Positions 1 through 8,556 are shown, numbered from the stretch's first letter. The stretch is 64,000 nt of DNA from Halostreptopolyspora alba (GCA_003725585.1 RJMB01000006.1:145859-209858); one strand, 5' to 3'. Made by a program: numbers and translations. Notes: a model not told the origin generated them from the sequence alone.

Positions 1-58
1 AGGCGCCGGTGACGATAACCGCGCGTCCGGACAGGTTGTCGAGGGTGCCCAAGGCCAT
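1..58 (-). CDS. SDR-family oxidoreductase, N-terminus only
   Basis: The complement of positions 58 to 1 starts with ATG and reads MALGTLDNLSGRAVIVTGA. This matches the first beta strand and the start of the glycine-rich NAD(P)-binding motif (TGxxxGxG) of short-chain dehydrogenases. A good ribosome site (AAGGAG) sits 7-12 bases upstream on the same strand. The rest of the gene lies outside the window, so its substrate cannot be judged. It diverges from the MerR-family gene at 221, and an inverted repeat lies between them, so the MerR protein may control it. Confidence 0.75.
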   Translation of the reverse strand, partial: MALGTLDNLSGRAVIVTGA

Positions 59-90
59 GTGTGATCTCCTTCATGCGTGTGGAAAAACGT

Positions 91-108
91 TAACAACGGT
101 CATTGTTA
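91..108. promoter_or_regulatory. Inverted repeat in the SDR/MerR divergent promoter
   Basis: TAACAA and TTGTTA form a perfect 6-bp dyad around a 6-bp spacer. It lies 33 bp upstream of the SDR start and 112 bp upstream of the MerR gene. MerR-family activators bind dyads of about this size inside divergent promoters, so this is a plausible operator. The sequence shows the dyad; the link to the regulator is inference. Confidence 0.45.
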
Positions 109-220
109 CAATGCAATGCCCGATTGCTGTCCGGTGCCGACCAGGTGGATACGGCCGGGCCAACCGCCCGATCCGCCGCGCGGAAGGACGCCCGACGTCC
201 CCAGTCCGTAGGGTGGGGGC

Positions 221-1033
221 ATGGCCGAATACCGGATCGATGAGCTCGCACGGCTCGCCGATACCACCGTGCGCAACGTGCGCGTCTACCAGGACCGTGG
301 GTTGCTCTCCCCGCCGCGTCGTGAGGGGAGGGTCGGCATCTACACCGAGGCCCACCTGGCCCGGTTGCGGCTCATCGGCCAGTTGCTCAAGCGTGGCTAC
401 ACCTTCGCCAACATCCGCGAGCTCGTCTCGGTGTGGGAACGTGGCGGCAGCCTCACCGACGTTCTCGGGCTGGAGTCGGCGGTGGGCGATCCGTGGACCG
501 ACGAGATCGCCGGCCACATCACCATGGCCGAGCTCCGCGAGACCTTCCCGGGACAGGTGACACCGGTGGCACTGGCCCGCGCGCTGCAAGCCGGGCTGAT
601 CGAGCGCGAGGGCAACCGGTTCCGGGTTCCCAGCCCGCGGCTGCTGCACGCCGGTGCCGAGCTCGTGCGCGCCGGAATTCCGTTGACGACGGTCCTCGAC
701 ATCTCCGAGCAGCTCCAGCGACGTATCGACACCGCCGCTCGGGACCTGGTCGGAACGGTTTCCGAGCACATCATCGCGACCCACGCCCCCGACGGGATGC
801 TCAAGGGCGAGCAGATCGCCGAGGTGGCCGCGCTGACCCGGCGGCTGCGCCCGCTCGCGCAGATCGCGGTGGACGCGATGCTGGTCCAGTCGATGTCGCG
901 CTACCTCCACGAGGCCCTGGGGGAGCACTTCGCCGAGGTGCTGGAGCACCTGCGGCGCGAGGCCGAGAACGCCGAGAGCGACACCGACACCGACACCGGG
1001 ACCGACTCGGACCGGGAGGGGCTGCCCGCCTGA
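221..1033 (+). CDS. MerR-family transcriptional regulator
   Basis: The 270-residue product starts with a typical MerR winged helix-turn-helix: YRIDELARLADTTVRNVRVY, then a GLLSPPRR-type wing and a second helix ending near residue 75. The remaining roughly 190 residues are helical and lack the clustered cysteines of metal-sensing MerR proteins, so an organic or unknown signal is more likely. The C-terminus is rich in D, E, S and T. It is transcribed away from the SDR gene with a dyad between them, which suggests it regulates that gene and perhaps itself. It converges with the GMC oxidoreductase gene. Confidence 0.85.
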   Translation: MAEYRIDELARLADTTVRNVRVYQDRGLLSPPRREGRVGIYTEAHLARLRLIGQLLKRGYTFANIRELVSVWERGGSLTDVLGLESAVGDPWTDEIAGHITMAELRETFPGQVTPVALARALQAGLIEREGNRFRVPSPRLLHAGAELVRAGIPLTTVLDISEQLQRRIDTAARDLVGTVSEHIIATHAPDGMLKGEQIAEVAALTRRLRPLAQIAVDAMLVQSMSRYLHEALGEHFAEVLEHLRREAENAESDTDTDTGTDSDREGLPA

Positions 1034-1160
1034 GGGAGGTCGCGCCGTCGGAGGCGCCGGGGACGACCCACCCTGGTCGGTCGGGACGTCCCGGCGCCCG
1101 TCGTGGCCGCATCACCCCGGAGCGGGCGATGCCGGCCCGTTCGACGACGCGGTGTGGGGG

Positions 1161-3041
1161 TCATCGGGGAGGGTCCTCACGTGGTGTCGCGGGTTGGCTC
1201 CCCTCGGCGGGGGCGACCTCCAGCGGCAGGCGTGTGGTGAAGCGAAGCTCGGCGAACGCGCCTTCCGGAACGGCCGGGTCGCGCGGGAAGACCGGGGTGA
1301 TCCGCCGGTAGTCGGACCCCTGAGCGGGGCGGGGATCAGGCTCGCCCTTGTTCGGCCAGAACGACATGGCTCGCTCGGCCTGCGCCGTGATCGTCAGTGA
1401 GGGGTTGACCCCGAGGTTGGCCGTGACAGCGGACCCGTCGACGACATGGATGCCGGGGTGTCCGAACAGCCTGTGGTAGGGGTCGATCGCCCCGTCCTCG
1501 ACGGTGCCGCCGATCGGGCAGCCGCCGAGGAAGTGCGCCGTCAACGGGATGTTGAAGACCTCGCCCACCGTGCTGCCCGCGAAGCCGTCGATCTCGTCGG
1601 CCAGCCGCCGCATGACCTCCTCGCCCTGCGGGATGTGGGTGGGGTTGGGCTCGCCGTGGCCCTGCCGTGAGGTCAACGTGCGCCGGCCGAACAGTCGGCG
1701 CTTGGTGTGGGTGGTTAGCGAGTTGTCCAGCGACTGCATGACCAGGCCGATGATGGTGCGTTCGGAGAACCGTCGCACCGACAGGCTGCGCGCGAAGACG
1801 TAGGGGTGCCGCGCGATCAGGCCCAGGAACCGCAGCCAGCGGGGAATCCGCCCGCCGCCGGGCACCTGCATGGTGGCGAGCAGCCCCATCGAGTTCGATC
1901 CCTTGCCGTAGCGGACCGGCTCGACGTGGGTGCGCGAGTCGGGATGGATGGACGAGGTGATCGCCACCCCCTGTGAGAAGTTCTCCGGCGGGTCGACGTG
2001 GTGGGTCATCGCCCCGGCGAGCGACTCGGAGTTGGTGCGGGTCAGCGTGCCGAGCCGGTCCGAGACGTGGGGGAGCAGGCGCTGGTCGCGCATGGCGTGC
2101 AGCAGGTGCTGCGTCCCCCAGGTTCCGGCGGCCACCACCACCTCGCGCGCGGTGAACGTGCGCGTGTTGTTCCTGCGGCGGGAGGCGTTCGTGGGCAGGG
2201 TGTCCACCGCGTACCCGCCCCCTTGGTCGTCCGGGAGCGGGCGCAGCCGCTCCACGGTGGTCAACGGATGTACGACGGCGCCGTCCCGTTCGGCGAAGTA
2301 CAGGTAGTTCTCGTTGAGGGTGTTCTTCGCCCCGTGTCGGCACCCGGTCATGCACTCGCCGCACTGGAGGCAGGCGCGTCGCCGTGGCCCGGCCCCGCCG
2401 AAGTAGGGGTCTCCCAGCTCCTGTCCGGGGGAGCCGCGGCACTCGCCGGTGGCGTCGTTGCCGTCACCGAAGAAGACCCCGACAGGGGCCAGGTGGAAGG
2501 TGTCGCCCACCCCCATGTCATCGGCGACCTTCCTCAGATGGGTGTCTGAGGGGGTCATGGTGGGGTTGACGCGCACCCCCAACATGCGTCGTGCCTGGTC
2601 GTAGTAGGGGGCCAGCTCGGAGCGCCAGTCGGTGATGTCGCGCCACTGTGGGTCGTCGTAGAAGTCGTCCAGTGGTTCGTAGAGCGTGTTGGCGTAGTTC
2701 AGCGAGCCGCCGCCGACACCAGCGCCGGCCAGGATCATCACGTCGCGGAGCATGTGGATGCGCTGGATGCCGTACATGCCCAGTGCGGGGGCCCACAGGA
2801 AGTTCCGCAGGTCCCAGGAGTTTTTCGGCAGGGTTTCGGGCGTGAAGCGGCGACCGGCCTCGAGGACGCCAACTCGGTAGCCCTTCTCGGTGAGACGCAG
2901 TGCGCTCACCGATCCGCCGAATCCCGATCCGATCACGAGGACGTCGTAGTCGAAGGCGTCGTCACCGTCGCGCGGTCCCGCGGCGTCGGTCACGGATGTG
3001 GTGTGGGCTCTGGGTGCTGGGTGGGGGGTCTCACTGGTCAC
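1161..3041 (-). CDS. GMC-family FAD oxidoreductase, cholesterol-oxidase-like
   Basis: The 626-residue protein has an N-terminal FAD-binding motif, VLVIGSGFGG, at about residues 34-43. Its C-terminal GMC signature region contains HFLGGCPIGG and DGSAVTANLGVNPSLTITA. Residues 224-234 read CLQCGECMTGC, a C-x2-C-x2-C-x3-C spacing; as I recall it this occurs in the ChoD-like branch, and it could hold an iron-sulfur cluster or structural metal. The likely reaction is oxidation of a sterol or other alcohol, but the substrate is unproven. The GTG start has a GGAGG site 8 bases upstream. The gene diverges from the DUF6230 gene. Confidence 0.82.
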   Translation of the reverse strand: MTSETPHPAPRAHTTSVTDAAGPRDGDDAFDYDVLVIGSGFGGSVSALRLTEKGYRVGVLEAGRRFTPETLPKNSWDLRNFLWAPALGMYGIQRIHMLRDVMILAGAGVGGGSLNYANTLYEPLDDFYDDPQWRDITDWRSELAPYYDQARRMLGVRVNPTMTPSDTHLRKVADDMGVGDTFHLAPVGVFFGDGNDATGECRGSPGQELGDPYFGGAGPRRRACLQCGECMTGCRHGAKNTLNENYLYFAERDGAVVHPLTTVERLRPLPDDQGGGYAVDTLPTNASRRRNNTRTFTAREVVVAAGTWGTQHLLHAMRDQRLLPHVSDRLGTLTRTNSESLAGAMTHHVDPPENFSQGVAITSSIHPDSRTHVEPVRYGKGSNSMGLLATMQVPGGGRIPRWLRFLGLIARHPYVFARSLSVRRFSERTIIGLVMQSLDNSLTTHTKRRLFGRRTLTSRQGHGEPNPTHIPQGEEVMRRLADEIDGFAGSTVGEVFNIPLTAHFLGGCPIGGTVEDGAIDPYHRLFGHPGIHVVDGSAVTANLGVNPSLTITAQAERAMSFWPNKGEPDPRPAQGSDYRRITPVFPRDPAVPEGAFAELRFTTRLPLEVAPAEGSQPATPREDPPR

Positions 3042-3127
3042 GGGGGGTTCCTCCAGGGGTTTCGGCTATAGGGGGATGCGACCGATCCGTTACCGGTTTG
3101 GTGTGACGTGGAGCGCCTGGAAATGTG

Positions 3128-3146
3128 ACATTAGATATTGTAATGT
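3128..3146. promoter_or_regulatory. Inverted repeat between GMC oxidoreductase and DUF6230 gene
   Basis: ACATTA and TAATGT form a perfect 6-bp dyad with a 7-bp spacer in the 224-bp divergent intergenic region, in an A+T-rich patch that stands out from its surroundings. It is a candidate operator or promoter core. No known consensus is claimed. Confidence 0.35.
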
Positions 3147-3265
3147 TCGGCACTACTGCCGAGTAACCCCGGTGGTTCACGCGACACCTGCGACAGGGCA
3201 GTCCGCCGCCGCTCTCCCCCGGACCGGACATCAGCCCACGCCAGGTGGCCCCCTTAGGAGGATGA

Positions 3266-3883
3266 ATGTCTGACGTCTCGGCGGCCGAAGTGGCCTCTGG
3301 CGGCACCCGCTGGAAGCGTTTCGGTCTCGCCCTCCTTCCCGCGTTCGGCGCGGCGGGCGTTCTCGTCGCGCTCACCGCGCAGGGCAGCATCGCGGCCTCG
3401 TTCGCGGTCTCTGGCCAGAACTTCAAGGTGTCCGCCGACGAGCTGTCCGGAACCGGGTTCGCCCAGTACAGCGATGTCGCCACCTCGGCCGACGACACCC
3501 AGCACCCCGTGGCGATCTCCGTCATCGACGAGGCCGAGCTGGACAACCTCTGCCAGTCGGTCCTGCTGGACACCGCCGTGGGCGAGGTGACGCTGCTCGT
3601 GGAGGCGGGACAGGGGGACACCCCGGTCACCGCGGAGAACATGGTCATCGACGTGGAGCAGCTCTCCGGCGACGCGGTGTTCTCCAACATGGAGATCGGC
3701 CGCGACGCCAGCACCCTGGAGAACGAGAGCGGCGAGACCGGCGAGGTCGGAGGATTCGGGCAGCAGGCCGACACCGTCAACATCAGTGGCCTGAAGCAGA
3801 CCGCGTGGGCGGTGAACGCCGGAACGTTCGAGCTCTCCGGGCTGCACTTGAACGTCAAGCCCGGCAACCACGAGTGCTACTGA
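3266..3883 (+). CDS. DUF6230-family cell-envelope protein
   Basis: The 205-residue protein has a cytoplasmic start, one hydrophobic segment at about residues 21-45 (FGLALLPAFGAAGVLVALTA), then an extracytoplasmic beta-rich domain ending in NVKPGNHECY. The arrangement and the DUF6114 partner immediately downstream match the actinomycete DUF6230-DUF6114 pair, often mislabelled cholesterol esterase. No hydrolase motif is visible. The start is fixed by an AGGAGG site just upstream. Only 3 bases separate it from the next gene, so the two form an operon. The function is unknown; a surface or membrane-complex role is inferred. Confidence 0.75.
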   Translation: MSDVSAAEVASGGTRWKRFGLALLPAFGAAGVLVALTAQGSIAASFAVSGQNFKVSADELSGTGFAQYSDVATSADDTQHPVAISVIDEAELDNLCQSVLLDTAVGEVTLLVEAGQGDTPVTAENMVIDVEQLSGDAVFSNMEIGRDASTLENESGETGEVGGFGQQADTVNISGLKQTAWAVNAGTFELSGLHLNVKPGNHECY

Positions 3884-3886
3884 CCC

Positions 3887-5311
3887 ATGAGTAGACACGG
3901 ACCGAGACCGGGCCGGCTCGCCGAGGCGAGGAGCGGGTTCCGCAACTGGAGGAGGAGCCGGCCGTTCTGGGGCGGGTTCTTGGTGGTGGTCAGCGGAGTC
4001 CTCATCGTCCTGGCCCCGCTCGCCCCTCTTCCCCTCCTCGTCGAGCAGGGCATCGCCGGTGTCTCCGGCTACCTCGTCGGGGCGCTCCTCATCGCGCTGG
4101 GCCTGTTGACATGGTTCCAGCCGATGCAGCGGACCTTCTTCGGTATCGTCGCGATCCTGCTGGCGCTCGCCTCCTTCGTCACGTCCAACTTCGGTGGCTT
4201 CGTGCTCGGCATGCTGTTCGGCCTGGTCGGTGGCGCGCTCACCTTCGCCTGGGTCCCGAACAAGCGACAGCCGGCCGCGACCGGGGAGCCCGGGGAGACA
4301 GAGCCGGACCCCACCGAGGAGGTCGACACCGTTGACGGGACGCACACGTCGGAGGACCCCCCGGAGGGGGCCGTCGGCGGCGACCGGGAGGACGGCCGGA
4401 AGGGCGAGCGAGACAGCGGGGACGACGACGGGCGAGAGCCTCCCCGGATCGGCAACACCGGAAAAGTGAACTCCCTCGTCGCGTTGCCCATGGCCCTGAC
4501 CCTGGTACTCCCTGCGATGGTGCCCGCCGACGAGGGAACCGACTGGCCATGGGACGACTGGTTCTCGGACGGGGAGGAGTCGGAGTCAGAGGAGCCCGAG
4601 CCCTCCCCGTCCGAGCCCCCGGAAACGCCGTCCCCCTCCCCGGAGGAGTCCGGGGATGAGGAGAGCGGCTCGGATACCGGCGGCGACGGTGAGGACACCG
4701 ACGGGGAGGAGGGTGAAGAGGAAGAGGGAGAGGACGAAGAAGAGGACAGCGAGGAGGACGAGGGCGACGACGAGAGCGACTGCGAGATCCGCGTGGGCGA
4801 CGACTCGGTCGCCGGCAGCGAGGAGGAGTTCCTCGAGGCCGTGCGTGACTGCCAGGAGGAGCGGGAGAACGGCGAGGAGCCCGACGTCGGGGAGACCGAG
4901 GCCGAGGGCGACTTCATCGCCGCGACCGTGCCCATGGGGCTGACCGCTGACAAGCAGGTCATGAGCGGCGCCAAGTTCGAGGGCGTGGTCGAGTACCCGA
5001 CCTCCGAGGGCACGGAGCGCTACCTCAAGCTCACCATGGACGAGTCCGAGTTCACCGGCGCCGAACAGTGGTACGAGCGCGGCGACTCCCGGACCACGCT
5101 ACAACTGCCCGACATGACCTTCACCGGCGATGTCGTCATCCACGTGACCGAGATGGACGTCAGGATCCTCGGCATCCCGCTCACGTTCACCCCCGACTTC
5201 CCACCCCCGCTGCTGCTTCCCTACATGGTCGTCACCGACGTGGAGGTGCAGCAACCTCTCGCCCAGGCCAACGAAGTGGTCATCGACGGGCTCGACCAGC
5301 GGGTGGAGTAG
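3887..5311 (+). CDS. DUF6114 membrane protein with long acidic linker and extra C-terminal domain
   Basis: The first 125 or so residues contain four hydrophobic helices (for example FWGGFLVVVSGVLIVLAPLA), typical of DUF6114. Unusually the protein continues to 474 residues. There is a charged loop, another hydrophobic segment (SLVALPMALTLVLPAMVPA), then a run of about 90 residues made almost only of E, D, S, P and G. A C-terminal beta-rich domain resembles the extracytoplasmic domain of its DUF6230 partner. The acidic run is low-complexity and could span the cell wall or bind cations. It is co-transcribed with the DUF6230 gene. Confidence 0.72.
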   Translation: MSRHGPRPGRLAEARSGFRNWRRSRPFWGGFLVVVSGVLIVLAPLAPLPLLVEQGIAGVSGYLVGALLIALGLLTWFQPMQRTFFGIVAILLALASFVTSNFGGFVLGMLFGLVGGALTFAWVPNKRQPAATGEPGETEPDPTEEVDTVDGTHTSEDPPEGAVGGDREDGRKGERDSGDDDGREPPRIGNTGKVNSLVALPMALTLVLPAMVPADEGTDWPWDDWFSDGEESESEEPEPSPSEPPETPSPSPEESGDEESGSDTGGDGEDTDGEEGEEEEGEDEEEDSEEDEGDDESDCEIRVGDDSVAGSEEEFLEAVRDCQEERENGEEPDVGETEAEGDFIAATVPMGLTADKQVMSGAKFEGVVEYPTSEGTERYLKLTMDESEFTGAEQWYERGDSRTTLQLPDMTFTGDVVIHVTEMDVRILGIPLTFTPDFPPPLLLPYMVVTDVEVQQPLAQANEVVIDGLDQRVE

Positions 5312-5346
5312 CCCGGGGCGGGCGCCACCGGTACCGCCCCCGGGCT
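5310..5346 (+). terminator. Hairpin after the DUF6114 gene
   Basis: AGCCCGGGG pairs with CCCCGGGCT across a 19-base loop that can pair further through CGG/CCG. It overlaps the stop codon of the DUF6114 gene. It has no U-tract, as is common in actinomycetes. Confidence 0.5.
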
Positions 5347-5521
5347 GACACTTCCTCCCGCCGGCGTGCGATCCTCGTACGGGCCTGCCAGCCGGTCGCC
5401 TGGATCCGGGAGGCGGTTGACACCGAAACGCCCCGGTGCGCCGTCCGCCCGTGTCGCACGAGGCTGGTGGCCGGCGCCAGTATCCACCGACGACACCCGT
5501 CGCCCCTGTCGAGGAGATTCC

Positions 5522-5881
5522 GTGGCCACCCGGGTACTCAGAGCGTTTCGGACCATCGCCGCCGTTGAGGCCGTCACCTGGGCCGGGCTCCTGGCAGGGA
5601 TGTTCGTCAAGTACGTGGTGGGGCACAACGAGATCGGGGTGCAGGTCTTCGGGCCGCTGCACGGCGCCGCCTTCCTCGGCTACGTGGCGATGGTCCTCGT
5701 CGCCTGGCGGGTGCTCGGCTGGGACTGGTGGACCACGGTGCTCGGTCTCCTCGCCAGCGTCCCACCGTTGACCACCGTCGTGTTCGAGCGGTGGGCCTCG
5801 CGCACCGGCCGGATCCATCCGGCGGACCGCGACGGCCCCAGTGGGGGCGAAGCACGGCGTACGGAGCCCTCGCTGGGGTGA
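5522..5881 (+). CDS. DUF3817 integral membrane protein
   Basis: From the GTG at 5522, preceded by GAGGAG, the product has 119 residues and three hydrophobic helices: AAVEAVTWAGLLAGMFVKYV, then VFGPLHGAAFLGYVAMVLVA, then WWTTVLGLLASVPPLTTVV. The order and the PLHG motif match DUF3817. A longer open frame exists upstream, but it has no ribosome site and an unlikely composition, so the shorter start was chosen. The function is unknown. Confidence 0.8.
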   Translation: MATRVLRAFRTIAAVEAVTWAGLLAGMFVKYVVGHNEIGVQVFGPLHGAAFLGYVAMVLVAWRVLGWDWWTTVLGLLASVPPLTTVVFERWASRTGRIHPADRDGPSGGEARRTEPSLG

Positions 5882-5911
5882 GCCACACCTCGCGTGACCC
5901 CGGCGGCTCAG

Positions 5912-5946
5912 GACCTTGCCGGGGCCCGTCCTACCCCGGCAAGGTC
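5912..5946 (+). terminator. Terminator-like hairpin after the DUF3817 gene
   Basis: A perfect 13-bp stem, positions 5912-5924 with 5934-5946, encloses a 9-base loop. It lies 31 bp past the DUF3817 stop. The rest of 5882-6204 shows no gene; the part before 6205 should hold the promoter of the DUF1707 gene. Confidence 0.6.
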
Positions 5947-6204
5947 GTCAACCGCCCTGGTGCCGGACCGGTGGTGACTGTTCTCCGGCGTGGGTGTCCC
6001 GTCGCGAAACCCGCGCTCGGCCGGGCCGAACCTCCCGGTGGGACGGCATTCGACCGAGCTCGCGCGGGGCACTGTTCACGAACGTCGACCGTTGGCGACC
6101 CTAACAACGGGGGCCGACAGTCATCGGGTTCATGGACACGCTGGGTGCCAGTCGGGCCCTCCCGAACTACGATGAACGGGAAGCGTACGGAGAACGGGAG
6201 GGTC

Positions 6205-6831
6205 GTGAGCCCAGACGAGGCGAGCCGCCGGATGCGGATTTCGGACGCCGACCGTGACCGGGTGGCGAGCATCCTACGTGAGGCCGCGGCCGAGGGCCGC
6301 ATTACACTCGAGGAACTCGAGGAGCGCCTGGAACTCGGCTACCGGGCGCGTACCTACGCCGACCTCGAACCGCTCACCGCGGACCTCCCGGTACAGCGGT
6401 CGGCGACGTCCTCGCTGTCGCCAACCGTGCCCGCGTCGGTGAGCCGACCCGGAGCCGAGCACCCCCTGTACCTCAGTGCCAAGGCGGGTACCATCACGCG
6501 CCGTGGCAAATGGCGGGTACCCAGCCGGGTGGAGGTTAGCAACCCCTACGGCGACACCCGACTGGACTTCAGGCACGCCACACTGCTGAACGACCTCGTC
6601 GAGATCGATCTCGTGGCGTCGTGGGGGGACGCCAAGCTCGTGCTGCCCGAGGGTGCCACCGCCGAGATCAACGTCGACACCTCCTGGTTCGGCAGTGTTG
6701 ACAGCCGTGTCCCGGAGATTCCCGCGCCCCCGGCGCCGCACTTCCGGATCACCGGCAAGGCCAAGGGCGGCGCGTTGAAGGTGCGTTACAGGATGCGCGT
6801 CGAGGACTGGTTCGACTGGAACAGCATCTAG
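6205..6831 (+). CDS. DUF1707 domain protein with LiaF-like C-terminal domain
   Basis: The 208-residue product begins with the DUF1707 signature at about residues 8-60: RISDADRDRVASILREAAAE, then GRITLEELEERLELGYRART and YADLEPLTADLP. The second half is beta-rich (VEVSNPYGDTRLDFRHATLL onwards) and resembles the cell-wall-stress LiaF/YvqF-type domain. There is no membrane helix. The GTG at 6205 was chosen because GGGAGG lies just upstream; an ATG at 6172-6174 is an alternative. The protein may take part in envelope-stress signalling, by family analogy only. Its TAG stop overlaps the stop of the opposing gene. Confidence 0.75.
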   Translation: MSPDEASRRMRISDADRDRVASILREAAAEGRITLEELEERLELGYRARTYADLEPLTADLPVQRSATSSLSPTVPASVSRPGAEHPLYLSAKAGTITRRGKWRVPSRVEVSNPYGDTRLDFRHATLLNDLVEIDLVASWGDAKLVLPEGATAEINVDTSWFGSVDSRVPEIPAPPAPHFRITGKAKGGALKVRYRMRVEDWFDWNSI

Positions 6832-7319
6832 TTCTCCGGGCGAACACCGTGAGCGGTCAGGGTGAGTTCGCGGTCGTCGAACCGGCGCGGGTCGAGCCGC
6901 ACCGAGACTCCGACCCCGTCGTCCACGAGCCAGAACGCCAGCCCTTCGGTGCGGTAACCGTGCCACGGCCCGTTGAGGAACGGGCGCGGGTCCCAGTCGG
7001 GCTCCTTCTCCTCGTAGTCGGCGATGAAGTCGCGCAACGCCTCGACACTGGTCAGGCGCTCGCCCCGGAGCACGTTCAGCTTGAGGTCGACCCGGTACCC
7101 GCCCTCGCTGGTGCGGTGCTCCCACACGCGCGACTTGAACCCGACCCCCTCCCACTCGGTGGCGAAGTCCGAGACCAGGTCACCCGCACGGTGGGGAACG
7201 TAGCCGACGACGAACCCGTCCACGCTGCCTCCTCCCGGACCGGGCGCTCCGCCCATGATCGGCCACGACCCGGACACTACGAGTACGACCACCAGCACTA
7301 CCCGCCGTAGGGCGCTCAT
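6828..7319 (-). CDS. Exported hypothetical protein
   Basis: From the ATG at 7319 (GGAGGTG upstream) the product has 163 residues. It starts MSALRRVVLVVVLVVSGSWP, a clear signal peptide or anchor. The mature part is soluble and mixed alpha/beta, rich in charged and aromatic residues (DPRPFLNGPWHGYRTEGLAF), with no cysteines and no motif I recognise. Its stop codon and that of the convergent DUF1707 gene share the four bases CTAG at 6828-6831. Confidence 0.65.
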   Translation of the reverse strand: MSALRRVVLVVVLVVSGSWPIMGGAPGPGGGSVDGFVVGYVPHRAGDLVSDFATEWEGVGFKSRVWEHRTSEGGYRVDLKLNVLRGERLTSVEALRDFIADYEEKEPDWDPRPFLNGPWHGYRTEGLAFWLVDDGVGVSVRLDPRRFDDRELTLTAHGVRPEN

Positions 7320-7527
7320 GCACACCTCCGTTGCGTTGGACGCCACCGCGACAGCCGTGTGGCTGCCGCGGGCTCATCCTGCGAAGGCGCGCCCCCTCCG
7401 AACCAGACCGATCCATAACCTGTGGACAGTTCCGGTGGCCCGCGGGCCGGTGCGTCGCGATGAGTTTCCGGATCCCGGCGGGTCTATATTCGCGGGACCC
7501 ATTGACTCCGACGAAGGTGAGGACGAC

Positions 7528-8133
7528 ATGCGCATTGTGTTGAGCGACTTCATGAGCCTGGACGGCGTGGTGCAGGCTCCGGGCCAGGCGAAGGAGGACA
7601 CCGACGGGGGATTCGCCCACGGAGGCTGGTCCATGCCGTTCTTCGACCCCGAGGTCATGGGGCCGGCCATGGACGAGGCGATGGCAGCCACGGACGCGCT
7701 GCTGTTCGGGCGGCGCACGTGGCAGGTCATGGCGTCCGCGTGGCCCGGGCGCGCCGGCGACCCCTTCGCCGACCGCATGAACGCCTTCACCAAGTACGTC
7801 GTGTCGAGCACCCTCACCCAAGCGGACCTGCGACAGTGGGACAACTCCGTTGCGCTGCAGTCCGAGGATGTCGTCGGCGCCGTCACCGAGCTGCGGAACA
7901 AGAAGGGCGGCGACCTCCAGGTCCTGGGCAGCGCCAAGCTGGCCGAGACCCTGGTCCGCCACGACCTGGTCGACGAGTACCTCCTGATGATCGAGCCCAT
8001 CCTGCTCGGCGGGGGTAAGCGGATCTTCCCCGACGACGGAGAGGCGCGCCCTCTCAAGCTCGTCTCGGCGACCACCACGTCGACCGGTGTGCAGGTCTGC
8101 ACGTACCGGCCCGCCGACCGCGCCACCGAGTAG
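7528..8133 (+). CDS. Dihydrofolate-reductase-like (RibD C-terminal family) protein
   Basis: The 201-residue protein starts MRIVLSDFMSLDGVVQAPGQ, the usual N-terminus of the RibD_C/YwjB-type reductase family. Further family marks are LLFGRRTWQVMASAWP, GSAKLAETLVRHDLVDEYLL and PILLGGGKRIFPD. These proteins bind NADPH, but most have no known substrate. The ATG at 7528 has a weak GGTGAGGA site. A strong terminator follows directly. Confidence 0.85.
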   Translation: MRIVLSDFMSLDGVVQAPGQAKEDTDGGFAHGGWSMPFFDPEVMGPAMDEAMAATDALLFGRRTWQVMASAWPGRAGDPFADRMNAFTKYVVSSTLTQADLRQWDNSVALQSEDVVGAVTELRNKKGGDLQVLGSAKLAETLVRHDLVDEYLLMIEPILLGGGKRIFPDDGEARPLKLVSATTTSTGVQVCTYRPADRATE

Positions 8134-8160
8134 GGCCTCGCCGCCCGAAGCGCTCCAAGC

Positions 8161-8196
8161 ACCACGGGGCCGGTCCGGGGGCACCGGCCCCGTGGT
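8161..8196 (+). terminator. Strong terminator hairpin after the reductase gene
   Basis: A perfect 14-bp GC-rich stem, 8161-8174 with 8183-8196, encloses an 8-base loop 28 bp past the stop. It can also serve the convergent gene at 8242. Confidence 0.75.
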
Positions 8197-8241
8197 GGGG
8201 CCGCGGCCGTCAGCGCGCGGCCGGGGCGAGGGCGGCCGCGC

Positions 8242-8502
8242 TCACCAGCACGGAATCCGCCACCACGGGGTGGAGGGCTCTGCCATGGGGGCGGGTTCCG
8301 CATCGCGCATGCGTTCTTCCGTCCAGTACTCGCCGGTGTCCCGTGCCTCGCTCGCGGTCGCGGATGACGAACTCGTCTCCTCCGGATCGGCCGGGCAGTC
8401 CGGACGCCACACCACGAGGACCACGGCGGCGCCCAATACCAACGCTCCGAGGTAGCCGAGCACGCGCTTCCACCCGGACCCTGTGTCCTGACCTCTGGTC
8501 AA
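8242..8502 (-). CDS. Small single-pass membrane protein
   Basis: With a TTG start at 8502, preceded by AGGAGGGAGAGG, the product has 86 residues. It has a short basic N-terminus, one membrane helix (VLGYLGALVLGAAVVLVVW), and a polar, acidic outside part ending in PSTPWWRIPCW. An ATG pair at 8556 is an alternative start in the same frame but has a poor ribosome site. The family is not recognised. Confidence 0.55.
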   Translation of the reverse strand: MTRGQDTGSGWKRVLGYLGALVLGAAVVLVVWRPDCPADPEETSSSSATASEARDTGEYWTEERMRDAEPAPMAEPSTPWWRIPCW

Positions 8503-8556
8503 CGACGACCTCTCCCTCCTCGGCCCTACCAGCGATTCAAGCTGGAGCCGCATCAT

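Noticed and set aside
4656..4780. Repeat-like GAG/GAC-rich stretch
   Set aside because: It is low-complexity coding sequence for an acidic linker, not a DNA repeat or CRISPR array. No CRISPR array was seen in the window.
4239..4943. Long antisense serine-rich and arginine-rich frames over the acidic run of the DUF6114 gene
   Set aside because: They are shadows produced by GAG/GAC-rich codons on the other strand and have no starts with ribosome sites.
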